64,000 bases of DNA from Lysobacter sp. Root690 (GTDB taxonomy: Bacteria; Pseudomonadota; Gammaproteobacteria; Xanthomonadales; Xanthomonadaceae). The notes beneath the pieces are model-generated. The model was not told the origin of the DNA, searched no databases, and was given only the letters and a program-made list of their open reading frames with translations. The position numbers were made by a program, and so were the translations under genes. This document shows positions 23,983 to 32,501 of the stretch, piece by piece. Location of the stretch: contig NZ_LMHM01000011.1 of assembly GCF_001427785.1 (NCBI RefSeq), positions 437,550 to 501,549 of the forward strand, read 5' to 3'. Positions within the stretch are counted from its first letter, which is position 1; each line of letters begins with the position of its first letter.

Positions 23983-25332
23983 TTAAAGCAGCCAAACCTC
24001 GACGCGTTCATTGCGGTAACGCGCTCCCGCGTTTCGGCTCGAAGTCAGCGGCAGCGCTGTACCCATCCCGCGCGCCTGCTGCACTTTCAGGCCGCGCGAC
24101 ATCAGTTCCTGCGCGACCAGATCGGCGCGGTCGTTGCTCATCATCATCGCGGCCATGCTCGAACCCGCGCTGGCGTCGGCGAAACCGATCACCAATAGAC
24201 GGCGGCCGCGATTGAGCGGCAATTGCATGAACGCGCGCAGGCGATCGAGATCGCGCACCGCGCGGCTGTCGTAAACGCTCGCGGCGACGCCGGCTTCGCC
24301 GGCGCCGTTGAAATTGAAACGCAGGCTCAGCGGCAGACGCACCGCGCCTTCGACCAGTTGCCGATACTCGACCGGTCCGGCGGTCGCCGCGCGCGCGCGG
24401 CCCGGCACCAGGGTCACCGCGAGATGACCGCTGCGCGCGACCGCGCGCTGGCCGGCGCGGGTCATCGCGTACAGCGCGAAGCTGCGGCTCAGCGCGCCCA
24501 TCATCTGGCCGCCATACAGATACAGACGCCGGCTCAGCGGATAGTCCTCGCCGAGCACTTCGGTGCGGGTCGGCACGATCGCGCGGCCGCCGTCGGCGAT
24601 CGCCAGCGGCCGGGTGCCATCGCCGTAATGCTCGCCGATCGGAATCAGACCGATCGCGAGCGGATCGGCCGCGACCGCGGCGACCAGTTCGCGCGCGCTG
24701 GCGTGCAACTGCGCTTCGGCGAACGCCGCGCCGCGCATCACCCGCTCGTTCATCAGATCGCGCACCGCGCCGGCGTTCGGGTCCAGATGCACGCGCACTT
24801 CGCCGGCCGCGCCGCCGAGTTCGCTCCAATCGCGCGACTGCCCGGAAAACAGCTTGCGCAGTTGGTCCAGATCCATGCGCAGCACCGGGTTGCGGCTGTT
24901 GACCACCACCGCGACGCCGTCGAGCGCGACCACGAACTCCTGATCCTGCGAACCCAGATCGCCGAGTTGCCAGCCGGCATCGAGTTCGGCCGCGTTCGGT
25001 CGCCGCGTCATCATCGCGATCTGCGCTTCGCCCTCGACCAGATCGGCGAAACCCTGCGCCGAATCGCTGGCATCGATCTCCACCACCAACGGCAGGCCAT
25101 CGCGGCTGGCGTGGATTTCGGTCAAGGTCGCGCGCGGACGCGAACTGCGAATGCCGGTGTAGCCGATATCGCGCAGCCATGCTTCGGCCACGCCGGGCAC
25201 CAGCGCGTGAGCGAGCGTGTTGGAACCATGGATGCGTACGCGTTCGGCGTCCTGGGCCCGAGCGGGCGCGGCGAACAGGGACGACAGCGACGCGAACAAC
25301 AACAACAGCGGCAAAACCACGGCACGCAACAT
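23983..25332 (-). CDS. Phosphate-binding-like domain fused to OmpA domain, exported
   Basis: 449 residues. A signal peptide (about 1-27) ends in APARAQ. Residues about 30-300 resemble a type 2 periplasmic binding protein of the PstS kind: RIHGSNTLAHALVP near the N-terminus, then LDGVAVVVNSRNPV, LRKLFSGQSRDWSELGG and IGLIPIGEHYGDG. The C-terminal quarter (about 330-449) is OmpA-like, with LLVIGFADASAGS, the SNDRADLVAQELMSRGL helix and the RNERVEVWLL ending, which would tether it to peptidoglycan. The ATG at MLRAVVLPL gives a normal signal peptide. It is transcribed leftward, convergent with the isomerase. It might be an anchored ligand sensor; the ligand is unknown. Confidence 0.8.
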   Translation of the reverse strand: MLRAVVLPLLLLFASLSSLFAAPARAQDAERVRIHGSNTLAHALVPGVAEAWLRDIGYTGIRSSRPRATLTEIHASRDGLPLVVEIDASDSAQGFADLVEGEAQIAMMTRRPNAAELDAGWQLGDLGSQDQEFVVALDGVAVVVNSRNPVLRMDLDQLRKLFSGQSRDWSELGGAAGEVRVHLDPNAGAVRDLMNERVMRGAAFAEAQLHASARELVAAVAADPLAIGLIPIGEHYGDGTRPLAIADGGRAIVPTRTEVLGEDYPLSRRLYLYGGQMMGALSRSFALYAMTRAGQRAVARSGHLAVTLVPGRARAATAGPVEYRQLVEGAVRLPLSLRFNFNGAGEAGVAASVYDSRAVRDLDRLRAFMQLPLNRGRRLLVIGFADASAGSSMAAMMMSNDRADLVAQELMSRGLKVQQARGMGTALPLTSSRNAGARYRNERVEVWLL

Positions 25333-25577
25333 GGTGCGCACTCCCCCTGTGCGAATTTCGCGCAAGGATGGGTGCGGCCTGTGACGCCGCCATTACGCGA
25401 TGCGCGTCACTTCGGTAACGCAATGGAATTAGCACATTGCGCAAATCGCATGAGCGATGGGTGTGGTGTGTTTTGCCTAGCGGCGGCGTTCGCACACGGA
25501 CTACCGCGATCGCAGGACGCGAACGCCCATCAAAGGCCAAACTCCCAAGTCAAATCCGACGTCTGTCCGGCCCCAAA
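25333..25577. other. Intergenic region, no gene seen
   Basis: First part of a gap of about 450 bases. It should contain the leftward promoter of the PBP/OmpA gene. No gene or clear motif was found; the remainder is the repeat at 25578-25717. Confidence 0.4.
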
Positions 25578-25717
25578 CTGTAGGAGCGGCGCAAGCCGCG
25601 ACCGCGAACCTACGCCGACGAGGTAAACCGCTACCGCGCAGTCGCGGCAACTACCCTTCGGGCGGCAACGACACAAACGGATGCATCACGGTCGCGGCTT
25701 GCGCCGCTCCTACAGGT
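25578..25717. repeat. TGTAGGAGCGGCGC inverted repeat (copy 3)
   Basis: The left arm CTGTAGGAGCGGCGCAAGCC with GCGACCGCG is mirrored by CGGTCGCGGCTTGCGCCGCT ending CCTACAGG. The spacer between arms differs in length and sequence from the other copies. Confidence 0.85.
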
Positions 25718-25785
25718 AGCGTTCGTCGCAACGATGAAACTGATAGACAGTTTCTGAGCGGATCGCGGTGTGTTGCTCGGCCCGC

Positions 25786-26637
25786 TCAGCTGTCGCCAAT
25801 CGCAACCGGCCGCTGCGAATCCTCGATCCACCCACTCCACGATCCGGTATACAACGCCGCTCCGTCGAACCCGGCATGCGACATCGCCAGCAGATGGTGG
25901 CAGGCGGTGACACCCGAGCCGCACATCGCCGCGACCTGCGACGGTTCGCGACCGTCGAATAAGGGCGCGAACTCCGCCGCCAACACCTCCGGCGACTTGA
26001 AACGCCCATCGTCGAGGTTGAGCGCATAGGCGCGGTTGCGCGCGCCGGGCACGTGGCCGGCGACGCGATCCAGCGGCTCGACTTCGCCGCGAAAACGCTC
26101 GCCCGCGCGCGCATCGATCAACAGCCCGCCCGAATCGAGCAGGCCGCGCACGTCCTGCGCGTCGAGCAGGCGGCGCGCATCGAAACTGGCTTCGTACTGC
26201 ATCGGTTGCGGCGCGGGAATCTCGGCGTCGCTCGGCAGGCCGAGCGCGCTCCAGCGCTGCCAGCCACCGTCGAGCACGGCCACGCGGCGATGGCCGAGCA
26301 CGCGCAGCAGGAACCACAGGCGCGACGCAGCCAGGGCGCCGTCGGCGCTGTCGTAGACGACGACCTGGTGCTGCGGGGTGATACCCCAGCGGCCAAGCGT
26401 CGCGGTGAAATCGGCCGCGTCCGGCCACGGATGGCGGCCGCCGGTGGTCTTGCGGTGATCGGACAGGTCGCGATCCAGGTCGGCGTAACGCGCGCCGGGG
26501 ATGTGCGCCTGGCGATAGGCTTGCTCGCTCGCGGCGCGATCGGTCAGCGAAGTGCGCGTGTCGACAACGATCAGATCGTCGTTGCCCAGCGCGGCCGCCA
26601 GGTCTTCGGCCGATACCAGCGTGGTCCAGTCGCTCAT
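25786..26637 (-). CDS. 3-mercaptopyruvate sulfurtransferase-type rhodanese
   Basis: Transfers sulfur from mercaptopyruvate or thiosulfate to a thiophilic acceptor in the cytoplasm. 283 residues with two rhodanese domains. The first is structural; the second carries the active-site loop CGSGVTA with catalytic C239. The loop CGSGVT(A/G) is typical of mercaptopyruvate sulfurtransferases (SseA type), whereas thiosulfate sulfurtransferases have CRKGVT-like loops. The N-terminal WTTLVSAEDLAAAL and HIPGARYADLDRDLSD segments fit the family. It overlaps the upstream NUDIX gene by four bases, forming a three-gene leftward operon with that gene and a DUF1289 gene. Confidence 0.92.
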   Translation of the reverse strand: MSDWTTLVSAEDLAAALGNDDLIVVDTRTSLTDRAASEQAYRQAHIPGARYADLDRDLSDHRKTTGGRHPWPDAADFTATLGRWGITPQHQVVVYDSADGALAASRLWFLLRVLGHRRVAVLDGGWQRWSALGLPSDAEIPAPQPMQYEASFDARRLLDAQDVRGLLDSGGLLIDARAGERFRGEVEPLDRVAGHVPGARNRAYALNLDDGRFKSPEVLAAEFAPLFDGREPSQVAAMCGSGVTACHHLLAMSHAGFDGAALYTGSWSGWIEDSQRPVAIGDS

Positions 26638-27311
26638 CGCGTCGCCTCCAGTCGTTGTCGCAGATTCAACAGCATCGACGCCGTCGCGCCCCAGATGCGC
26701 TGGGTCGGATAGCGGTACTCCAATACATGCCGCGCGCGGCCCTTGTAATCAAGGGTGCGGGTGGTCAGGTTGGCCGGATCGAGCAGGAAATCGAGCGGCA
26801 CTTCGAACACTTGCGCCACTTCATTGGGATCGGGCCGCGCGACATAGTCCGCATCGATCACCGCGACCAGCGGCAGCACCCGAAACCCGGTGATGGTCAC
26901 CAGCGGATCGAGAAAACCCAGCGGCGCGATCAACGCCGGCGGCACGCCGATCTCTTCCTCGGTCTCGCGCAAGGCCGCGGCGACCGCGTCCTCGTCGTCG
27001 GGCTCGATGCGGCCGCCGGGAAAGCTGACCTGGCCGCCGTGCTGGCGCAGGCCATCGGTGCGGCGGGTCAGCAGCACTTGCACGCCGTCGCTGCGCGGCA
27101 CCAGGCCGACCAGCACCGCGGCTTGCGCGCGCAGCGCGTCGGCCGGCAGCAGGTCGGTCAGGTCGTCGAGGTTCCAGCCGTCGCTCTCGGGCGCGGCATC
27201 GAGCGGATGCAACGCGGCGATCAGGCGGGTGCGCGCGCGCGAATCGCCGTCGAGAAAGTTCTTGTCGAACAACGTTCCGCCGAAACCGGAATCGGATGTG
27301 GCACCGCTCAT
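26634..27311 (-). CDS. NUDIX hydrolase, CoA pyrophosphatase (NudL) type
   Basis: Hydrolyses the pyrophosphate bond of CoA or related dinucleotides, by family analogy. 225 residues. The motif LLTRRTDGLRQHGGQVSFPG (about 84-103), just before the Nudix box, is characteristic of the CoA-specific subgroup. The Nudix box with RETEEEIG follows immediately. The MSGATSDSGF start is used; it overlaps the DUF1289 gene's stop by four bases. The downstream sulfurtransferase start overlaps this stop by four bases, so all three products are probably translationally coupled. Confidence 0.92.
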   Translation of the reverse strand: MSGATSDSGFGGTLFDKNFLDGDSRARTRLIAALHPLDAAPESDGWNLDDLTDLLPADALRAQAAVLVGLVPRSDGVQVLLTRRTDGLRQHGGQVSFPGGRIEPDDEDAVAAALRETEEEIGVPPALIAPLGFLDPLVTITGFRVLPLVAVIDADYVARPDPNEVAQVFEVPLDFLLDPANLTTRTLDYKGRARHVLEYRYPTQRIWGATASMLLNLRQRLEATR

Positions 27312-27508
27312 CGAACCCTCGACTCGCGCAGCGGCAACACATCCTCCATCAGGCGCAGGCGCTCGTCGTCGTTCATCTGCGACCAGCGCGCGATTTCCGC
27401 GGTGGTGCGCAGGCAGCCCTCGCACAGGCCGTCGTCGCCGAGTTGGCAAATGCCGATGCACGGGCTCAGCACCGCGCGAAAAGTCGTCATATCGTCCACC
27501 GAGGCCAT
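27308..27508 (-). CDS. DUF1289 small cysteine protein, 66 aa
   Basis: A small protein with four cysteines in the DUF1289 pattern SPCIGICQLG...GLCEGCLRT, presumably binding a metal. The C-terminal half is an acidic/basic helix (IARWSQMNDDERLRLME). First gene of a coupled operon with the NUDIX and sulfurtransferase genes. The start at MASVDDMTTF is preferred; an internal Met six codons later is possible. The longer upstream reading is Arg-rich spacer. Function unknown in the family; association with a NUDIX gene is common in proteobacteria. Confidence 0.85.
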   Translation of the reverse strand: MASVDDMTTFRAVLSPCIGICQLGDDGLCEGCLRTTAEIARWSQMNDDERLRLMEDVLPLRESRVR

Positions 27509-27683
27509 GCCGCCATTCTGCCTGGCGACACGGCGGGGTAAAGCCTTACCGGCAGGCCGGCAAGCAGATCGGAATATCGGCGCGGCGCGCGAACGAATAA
27601 CCGTTCGCGCACCGCCAGACCCCAGAAACGACTTGCGCCGGACATGCCGGCGCAAGCGCATCACACTTTCGTTCGCGCCGGTC

Positions 27684-28370
27684 TTACTTGACGCTGACTA
27701 GCTTGATTTCGAACTGCACCGCCACGTTCGGCGGATACGGGGTACGCGGGTCGGCGCCGTAGGCCTGCGCCGACGGCAGGGTCACTTCCCACTTCGCGCC
27801 GGTCGGCATCTGCAGCAGCACTTCGCGCATCGCCGCCATTTCGATCTCGCTGACCTTGATCGACGGGATCGCATTGGCCGGACGCGCCTGCGCCGGACGC
27901 TCGCCGAACGGGAACGGACCGGCGACTTCAAGCGCGACGGTGCTGGACTGGGTCGGCTTGGCGCCGCTGCCCGCGTCGATCACGCGGTACTGCACGCCGC
28001 TCGGCAGCACCTTCACGCCGGCCTTGGCCTTGTTGGCGTTGATGAAGGTGTCGCTCTTGGTCTTGTTCTCGGACGCGGCCTTGTCCCACTCGGCCTTGGC
28101 CTTGTCCTGCTGGCGCTTCTGCATGTTCTGCACCGCGGTGCGCAGCTGGTCGACCGCGACCGCGGGCTGCTTCTTCGCGTAGCCGTCCTGCAGGCCCTTG
28201 ACGATCGTGTTCACATCGACTTGTTCGCCGCTCTCCACGGCGTTGCGGCCGAGGTCGTAACCGAGCGCGTAGCTCAGCTTGCCCTTCTCGGACGAAGTGT
28301 CCTGCGCGACGGCGTTGCCGGCGGTCAGTGCCAGGGCTGCGACGGCGGCAGCAATCAAACGCAACTTCAT
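27684..28370 (-). CDS. FKBP-type peptidyl-prolyl isomerase-like protein, periplasmic
   Basis: 228 residues with a signal peptide (MKLRLIAAAVAALALTAGNAVA, cleaved near 22). Residues about 28-110 form the helical FKBP N-terminal dimerisation domain (KLSYALGYDLGRN). The C-terminal half follows the FKBP layout, ending ALPSAQAYG-like LPSAQAYGADPRTPYPPNVA. The usual active-site strand Y-x-G-x-L-x-D-G...F-D-S-S is not present, its place being taken by VALEVAGPFPFGERPAQARP. Prolyl isomerase activity is therefore doubtful, and a chaperone role is more likely (inference). The signal peptide fixes the start. Confidence 0.85.
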   Translation of the reverse strand: MKLRLIAAAVAALALTAGNAVAQDTSSEKGKLSYALGYDLGRNAVESGEQVDVNTIVKGLQDGYAKKQPAVAVDQLRTAVQNMQKRQQDKAKAEWDKAASENKTKSDTFINANKAKAGVKVLPSGVQYRVIDAGSGAKPTQSSTVALEVAGPFPFGERPAQARPANAIPSIKVSEIEMAAMREVLLQMPTGAKWEVTLPSAQAYGADPRTPYPPNVAVQFEIKLVSVK

Positions 28371-28604
28371 TCGGTGGAATCTCCGGTGGTGGCACGGAAG
28401 GCGCGAGGCCGTTCCGATCAGCTGGGGGCAGTTTCCAAAGCCCCGATAGGTAAAGCCCGGTTCGGTCGTAAGGCCGCAACAGGACGGGTTAGGATACCGG
28501 CGGCAGCGCTTAACCGCCACTGACGCCCCCGGATCTGACCGCGCCCCAGGCCCGGAGTTCCACGGCGATCACATCCCCCTTTCCCGACATCCTACGGCCA
28601 TCAC

Positions 28605-29387
28605 ATGACCGAATCGCCCCTTCTCGTCGCCGATCGCGGCGCCGTGCGCCAGATCACCGTCAACCGTCCGGACAAGCTGAACGCGCTTAATGCCGCGACC
28701 CTGGACGCCCTGCTGGTGGCATTCGAAGCCGCCGCCAACGACCCCTCGGTGCGCGCGGTGATCCTGACTGGGGCCGGCCCGAAGGCCTTCGTGGCCGGCG
28801 CCGACATCTCGGAAATGAACACCCTCAGCCCGGTCCAGGGCCGCGATTTCTCCCTGCGCGGGCAGAAACTGATGCGCCGGATCGAGAAAATGCCCAAGCC
28901 GGTGATCGGCATGATCAACGGTTTCGCGCTGGGCGGCGGGCTGGAACTGGCGATGGGCTGCCATCTGCGCATCGCCGCCGACAGCGCCAAGATCGGCCAG
29001 CCGGAGATCAACCTCGGGCTGATTCCCGGCTTCGGCGGCACCCAGCGCCTGCTGCGCCTGGCCGGACGCGCCGCGACCCTGGAGCTGTGCCTGGTCGGTA
29101 CGCCGATCGATGCCGCGCGCGCCAAGGAGCTGGGCATCGTCAATCGGGTGGTGCCCGCGGCCGAGCTGGAAACCGAGACCTATAAGTTGGCCGAGCAGTT
29201 CGCCGCCTCGGCGCCACTGGCGCTGCGCGGCGTGCTCGACTGCGTCGCGGTCGGCGGCGAATGCGGGATCGAGGAAGGCCTCGAATACGAAACCGCGCAG
29301 TTCGGCCTGATGTTCTCGACCGACGACATGCGCGAAGGCACGACCGCGTTCCTGGAACGCCGTAAGCCGGCTTTCAACGGCACCTGA
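28605..29387 (+). CDS. Enoyl-CoA hydratase/crotonase
   Basis: Adds water across 2-enoyl-CoA in fatty-acid or amino-acid breakdown. 260 residues. Both catalytic glutamates are present, in GGGLELAMG and GQPEINLGLIPG, with the oxyanion-hole Gly of FVAGADISEM. This contrasts with the isomerase-like paralogue at 23095, which lacks the first Glu. The start MTESPLLVADRG lies after a short leader. The gene is followed closely by a small Cys-containing gene and nth in the same direction. Confidence 0.92.
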   Translation: MTESPLLVADRGAVRQITVNRPDKLNALNAATLDALLVAFEAAANDPSVRAVILTGAGPKAFVAGADISEMNTLSPVQGRDFSLRGQKLMRRIEKMPKPVIGMINGFALGGGLELAMGCHLRIAADSAKIGQPEINLGLIPGFGGTQRLLRLAGRAATLELCLVGTPIDAARAKELGIVNRVVPAAELETETYKLAEQFAASAPLALRGVLDCVAVGGECGIEEGLEYETAQFGLMFSTDDMREGTTAFLERRKPAFNGT

Positions 29388-29395
29388 GTCCGGCC

Positions 29396-29860
29396 GTGTC
29401 CGTCGTCTCCGCGAGCTGTGCCTGCGGCTGCGCCGACCCGAGCGGCGCGGCGGCGCATGCGATCGCGCTGGCGCTGGCCTCGGACGACCTGGATCGCGCG
29501 ATCACGCTCGGCTTGTTGCAGGACGAGCAAGCACCGGTCTGCGCGCATTGCACACCGCAATGCACGCAGGCCACGCGCGACGCGCGCGCGCAACGGCTGC
29601 GCGCCTTGGCCGCGCGCGAACGCTATCGCGCGCGCGATGCACGCCTGCAACGCCGCGCCGACGAACGCGCCGCGCAACGCGCGGGCGCGCCAGCGGCGGT
29701 CGCATCCGCCAGCATTGCAGCAGCCGGCACCGCACCCGCCGGCAACCTTATTAATGCGGCCGACGACGCGCCAACGCCGCCGCGTCCGGCCCTGCCCACC
29801 GCGGCCGCGGCCGCGCTCGCGCGCGCCAAGGCCAAAGCCGCGCAACGCGGACCGACCTGA
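29396..29860 (+). CDS. Small Cys-containing hypothetical protein, 154 aa
   Basis: Starts with GTG 8 bases after the enoyl-CoA hydratase stop. The first 70 residues contain CACGCADP (8-15) and CAHCTPQCTQ (49-58), seven cysteines that could bind a metal such as zinc or an iron-sulfur cluster. The rest is Ala/Arg-rich and probably disordered or helical. No known domain was recognised. Its position directly before nth, an Fe-S DNA glycosylase, with a 14-base gap suggests cotranscription; any functional link is speculation. Confidence 0.7.
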   Translation: MSVVSASCACGCADPSGAAAHAIALALASDDLDRAITLGLLQDEQAPVCAHCTPQCTQATRDARAQRLRALAARERYRARDARLQRRADERAAQRAGAPAAVASASIAAAGTAPAGNLINAADDAPTPPRPALPTAAAAALARAKAKAAQRGPT

Positions 29861-29874
29861 TCCCACGAACCCGC

Positions 29875-30798
29875 ATGCCCAAGCCTCTGCCAGCCAAGTC
29901 GCCAGCCAAGCCCGCTTCCGCCGCCGCGCGCACGCCCAGCAAGAACGTCGCGGCGAAAAAATTCGCGGCGGCAACTGACGCCAAGCCGAAGTCGGCGACG
30001 GTTAAATCCGCCGCCAAGAAAGCCGTCGCGAAAAAGGTCGCGAAAAAGCCTGCGCGTACCCTCGGCGGCACTTCGACCGGCAAGGCTGCAAGCAAATCGG
30101 CGAGCAAACCCGCGGCCCAGCGCGAAAAACGCAGCGCGCGCCTGAGCCCTCCCGAAATCGGGGAAATGTTCTCGCGCCTGCAATCGCTCAACCCGCATCC
30201 GACCACCGAACTCGAATACAGCTCCCCGTACGAACTGCTGGTCGCGGTCGCGCTGTCGGCGCAGGCGACCGATGTCGGCGTCAACAAGGCCACACGCAAG
30301 TTGTTTCCGATCGCCAATACCCCGCGGCAGATCGCCGCGCTCGGCGTCGACGGCCTCAAGCCCTACATCGCCACGATCGGCCTGTTCAACACCAAGGCCG
30401 CGAACGTGGTCGCGCTGTCGCAACAACTGATCGACCTGCACGGCGGCGAAGTGCCGCGCGACCGCGCCGCGCTCGAGGCGCTGCCCGGGGTCGGCCGCAA
30501 GACCGCCAACGTCGTGCTCAACACCGCGTTCGGCGAACCCACCATCGCGGTCGACACGCACATCTTCCGGGTGTCGAACCGGACCGGCCTGGCGCCCGGC
30601 AAGGATGTGGTCGCGGTCGAACAAGGACTGCTCAAAGTTGTCCCCGAACGCTACCTGCAGGACGCGCATCACTGGCTGATTCTGCACGGACGTTACGTTT
30701 GCAAGGCACGAAAACCCGATTGCCCGCATTGTGTCATCCGTGATCTTTGTCGCTTCCAGGACAAGACGCCAGGCGATCCGGAGCCCGTAGCGGCTTGA
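29875..30798 (+). CDS. nth: Endonuclease III with basic N-terminal extension
   Basis: DNA N-glycosylase/AP lyase for oxidised pyrimidines. 307 residues, against about 211 in E. coli. The helix-hairpin-helix LPGVGRKTANVVL contains catalytic K209, and VDTHIFRVSNR contains D227. The C-terminal [4Fe-4S] site is CKARKPDCPHCVIRDLC (C-x6-C-x2-C-x5-C). The first 90 residues are Lys/Ala/Ser-rich (KSAAKKAVAKKVAKKPA), resembling histone H1-like tails. It may increase DNA affinity. A much later start is conceivable, but the first in-frame ATG follows the upstream gene closely. Confidence 0.95.
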   Translation: MPKPLPAKSPAKPASAAARTPSKNVAAKKFAAATDAKPKSATVKSAAKKAVAKKVAKKPARTLGGTSTGKAASKSASKPAAQREKRSARLSPPEIGEMFSRLQSLNPHPTTELEYSSPYELLVAVALSAQATDVGVNKATRKLFPIANTPRQIAALGVDGLKPYIATIGLFNTKAANVVALSQQLIDLHGGEVPRDRAALEALPGVGRKTANVVLNTAFGEPTIAVDTHIFRVSNRTGLAPGKDVVAVEQGLLKVVPERYLQDAHHWLILHGRYVCKARKPDCPHCVIRDLCRFQDKTPGDPEPVAA

Positions 30799-30838
30799 TT
30801 TTCAACGCGTTTGCAACCGACACGCCGCGGTTGCGCGA

Positions 30839-30883
30839 GCGTCATCGCAGCGTCATGCCCGCGAAATAAGTCAGTTCTGTCAC
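30839..30883 (+). promoter_or_regulatory. Pho box region upstream of the phosphate porin
   Basis: GCGTCAT at 30839-30845 and 30850-30856 are direct repeats phased at exactly 11 bases, the spacing of a PhoB half-site pair. AAGTCAG and CTGTCAC (30877-30883) follow. The site lies 60-105 bases before the porin ATG. Confidence 0.65.
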
Positions 30884-30944
30884 ATTTACGCAACTTTCAC
30901 ACCCTAGCCTGCGCGGCATCTCTCCACGCCTCAGGGCTAGACCA

Positions 30945-32237
30945 ATGAAACTCTCCCGCACCACCCTTGCCGTCGCGTTGTTCGCCGCTCTGTCGGCGCC
31001 CGCCGCGCATGCTGAAATCGCACTCGACGTCATCGGCGACTCGGAAGTCACCTTCGAAGGTCTGCTCCAGGGCGACTACAACGACTTCAACAGCGACGTG
31101 TTGAACCTCAACGGCGACCTGCCCGACGGCAAGGATTCCGACAACGAATTGCGCCGCGCCGAACTGGTGCTCAAGGGCAAGGGCCCGGGCAACTTCGAAT
31201 GGGTCGCCGGCTACGACGCCAAGGCCGACAAGTTCCTCGACGTCAACCTGAAGTACAAGCTCGGCGGCGACGCCAACCACTACGTCCAGTTCGGTCAGTT
31301 CAAGCAGCCCAACAGCCTGGAAGAGCTGTCCTCGACCAAGAACAACGACTTCATCTCCAAGGCGATGGTGACCAACACCTTCGGCATCGCCCGCCGCGTC
31401 GGCGCCGCCTACAGCTACGGCAGCAACGACTGGAGCATCACCGCCAGCTACTTCGGCGACGAGCTGACCCGCAACCTCAAGCGCGGCGACGGCTACGGCC
31501 TGCGCGGCACCTTCGCCCCGATCAACGAGAAGGGCAACATCCTGCACCTGGGTCTGTCGTACGTGAACCTGGAAGCGGAGCTGGAAGGCAACACCGGCGT
31601 GGTCAAGGACAGCCTGCGCATCCGCACCCGTCCGCAGGCCGACCTCGCCGGCGGCCGCCTGGTCGACAGCGGCACCCTGACCAACCTCGATCGCCAGGCC
31701 ATCGTCGGCGCCGAAGCGATGTACGTGCACGGCCCGATCAAGCTGCAGGCCGAGTACATGCAGAGCAAGATCGGCCGTTACAAGACCGCGACCCTGACCG
31801 GCAAGGACTACACCACCGACAGCTTCTACGTCAGCGGCGTGTGGAACATCACCGGCGAGACCTGGGGCTACAAGGCCGGCGTGCCGACCACCCCGCTGCC
31901 CGACGAACCCTCCAGCGGCATGTGGCAGCTCGCCGTGCGCTACGACAAGATCGACCTCAACGACGGCTCGCTGCGCCCGGGCGCGACCCCGACCGCCGCT
32001 CCGATCGTCGACGGCGTGCTCGGCGGCGAGATGGATTCGTGGACCGTCGGCGTCAACTGGTACTGGCGCTCGAACTTCAAGTTCATGCTCGACTACTCGG
32101 TCGTCGACAGCTCGCGCTACATCGGCAAGACCAGCGCGACCTACTCGCAGAACCCGGTCTACAACAACCGCACCTTCAACCGCGTCGTCGACGACAGCCC
32201 GAACATCCTGTCGGCGCGCTTCCAGTTCTACTGGTAA
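30945..32237 (+). CDS. Phosphate-selective porin, OprO/OprP family
   Basis: Outer-membrane anion channel for phosphate or polyphosphate uptake under starvation. 430 residues. The signal peptide (1-23) ends in APAAHA. The mature protein is beta-rich with alternating aromatic strands and ends FQFYW, a C-terminal aromatic typical of outer-membrane barrels. The segment QFGQFKQPNSLEELSSTKNN matches the O/P porin region. It is the first gene of the Pho cluster, has an upstream Pho box and its own terminator, and sits before pstS. Confidence 0.93.
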   Translation: MKLSRTTLAVALFAALSAPAAHAEIALDVIGDSEVTFEGLLQGDYNDFNSDVLNLNGDLPDGKDSDNELRRAELVLKGKGPGNFEWVAGYDAKADKFLDVNLKYKLGGDANHYVQFGQFKQPNSLEELSSTKNNDFISKAMVTNTFGIARRVGAAYSYGSNDWSITASYFGDELTRNLKRGDGYGLRGTFAPINEKGNILHLGLSYVNLEAELEGNTGVVKDSLRIRTRPQADLAGGRLVDSGTLTNLDRQAIVGAEAMYVHGPIKLQAEYMQSKIGRYKTATLTGKDYTTDSFYVSGVWNITGETWGYKAGVPTTPLPDEPSSGMWQLAVRYDKIDLNDGSLRPGATPTAAPIVDGVLGGEMDSWTVGVNWYWRSNFKFMLDYSVVDSSRYIGKTSATYSQNPVYNNRTFNRVVDDSPNILSARFQFYW

Positions 32238-32298
32238 GCCGCACCCTCACACCGCGTCAAACCGTACATCTCTCCCCCTCGATCGGCACCGATCGTTC

Positions 32299-32330
32299 AA
32301 GGGCGCGGCCGGTGCCGCGCCCTTATTTTT
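32299..32330 (+). terminator. Rho-independent terminator of the porin gene
   Basis: AAGGGCGCGGC-CGGT-GCCGCGCCCTT followed by ATTTTT, about 60 bases after the stop. Confidence 0.9.
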
Positions 32331-32398
32331 CCGATCGCCGCCCGTCGCCGGGCTCGCCCGCCGCCGATCGCGCGACGGCCGGGATCGGATCGGGGAGC

Positions 32399-32449
32399 AA
32401 GTCACGCGTTTGTCATGTTTACGACTCGCGACTGTCATCGAACCGTTAT
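32399..32449 (+). promoter_or_regulatory. Two Pho boxes upstream of pstS (first copy)
   Basis: AAGTCAC (32399) and TTGTCAT (32410) are 11 bases apart. CTGTCAT (32432) and CCGTTAT (32443) are a second 11-base pair. CTGTCAT matches the classic PhoB half-site exactly. They lie 50-100 bases upstream of the pstS start. Confidence 0.75.
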
Positions 32450-32501
32450 GCAATGCGCCACAACGGATTCGTGCCAGCCGTCTCTCTTCAGGAGCCTCAT
32501 C

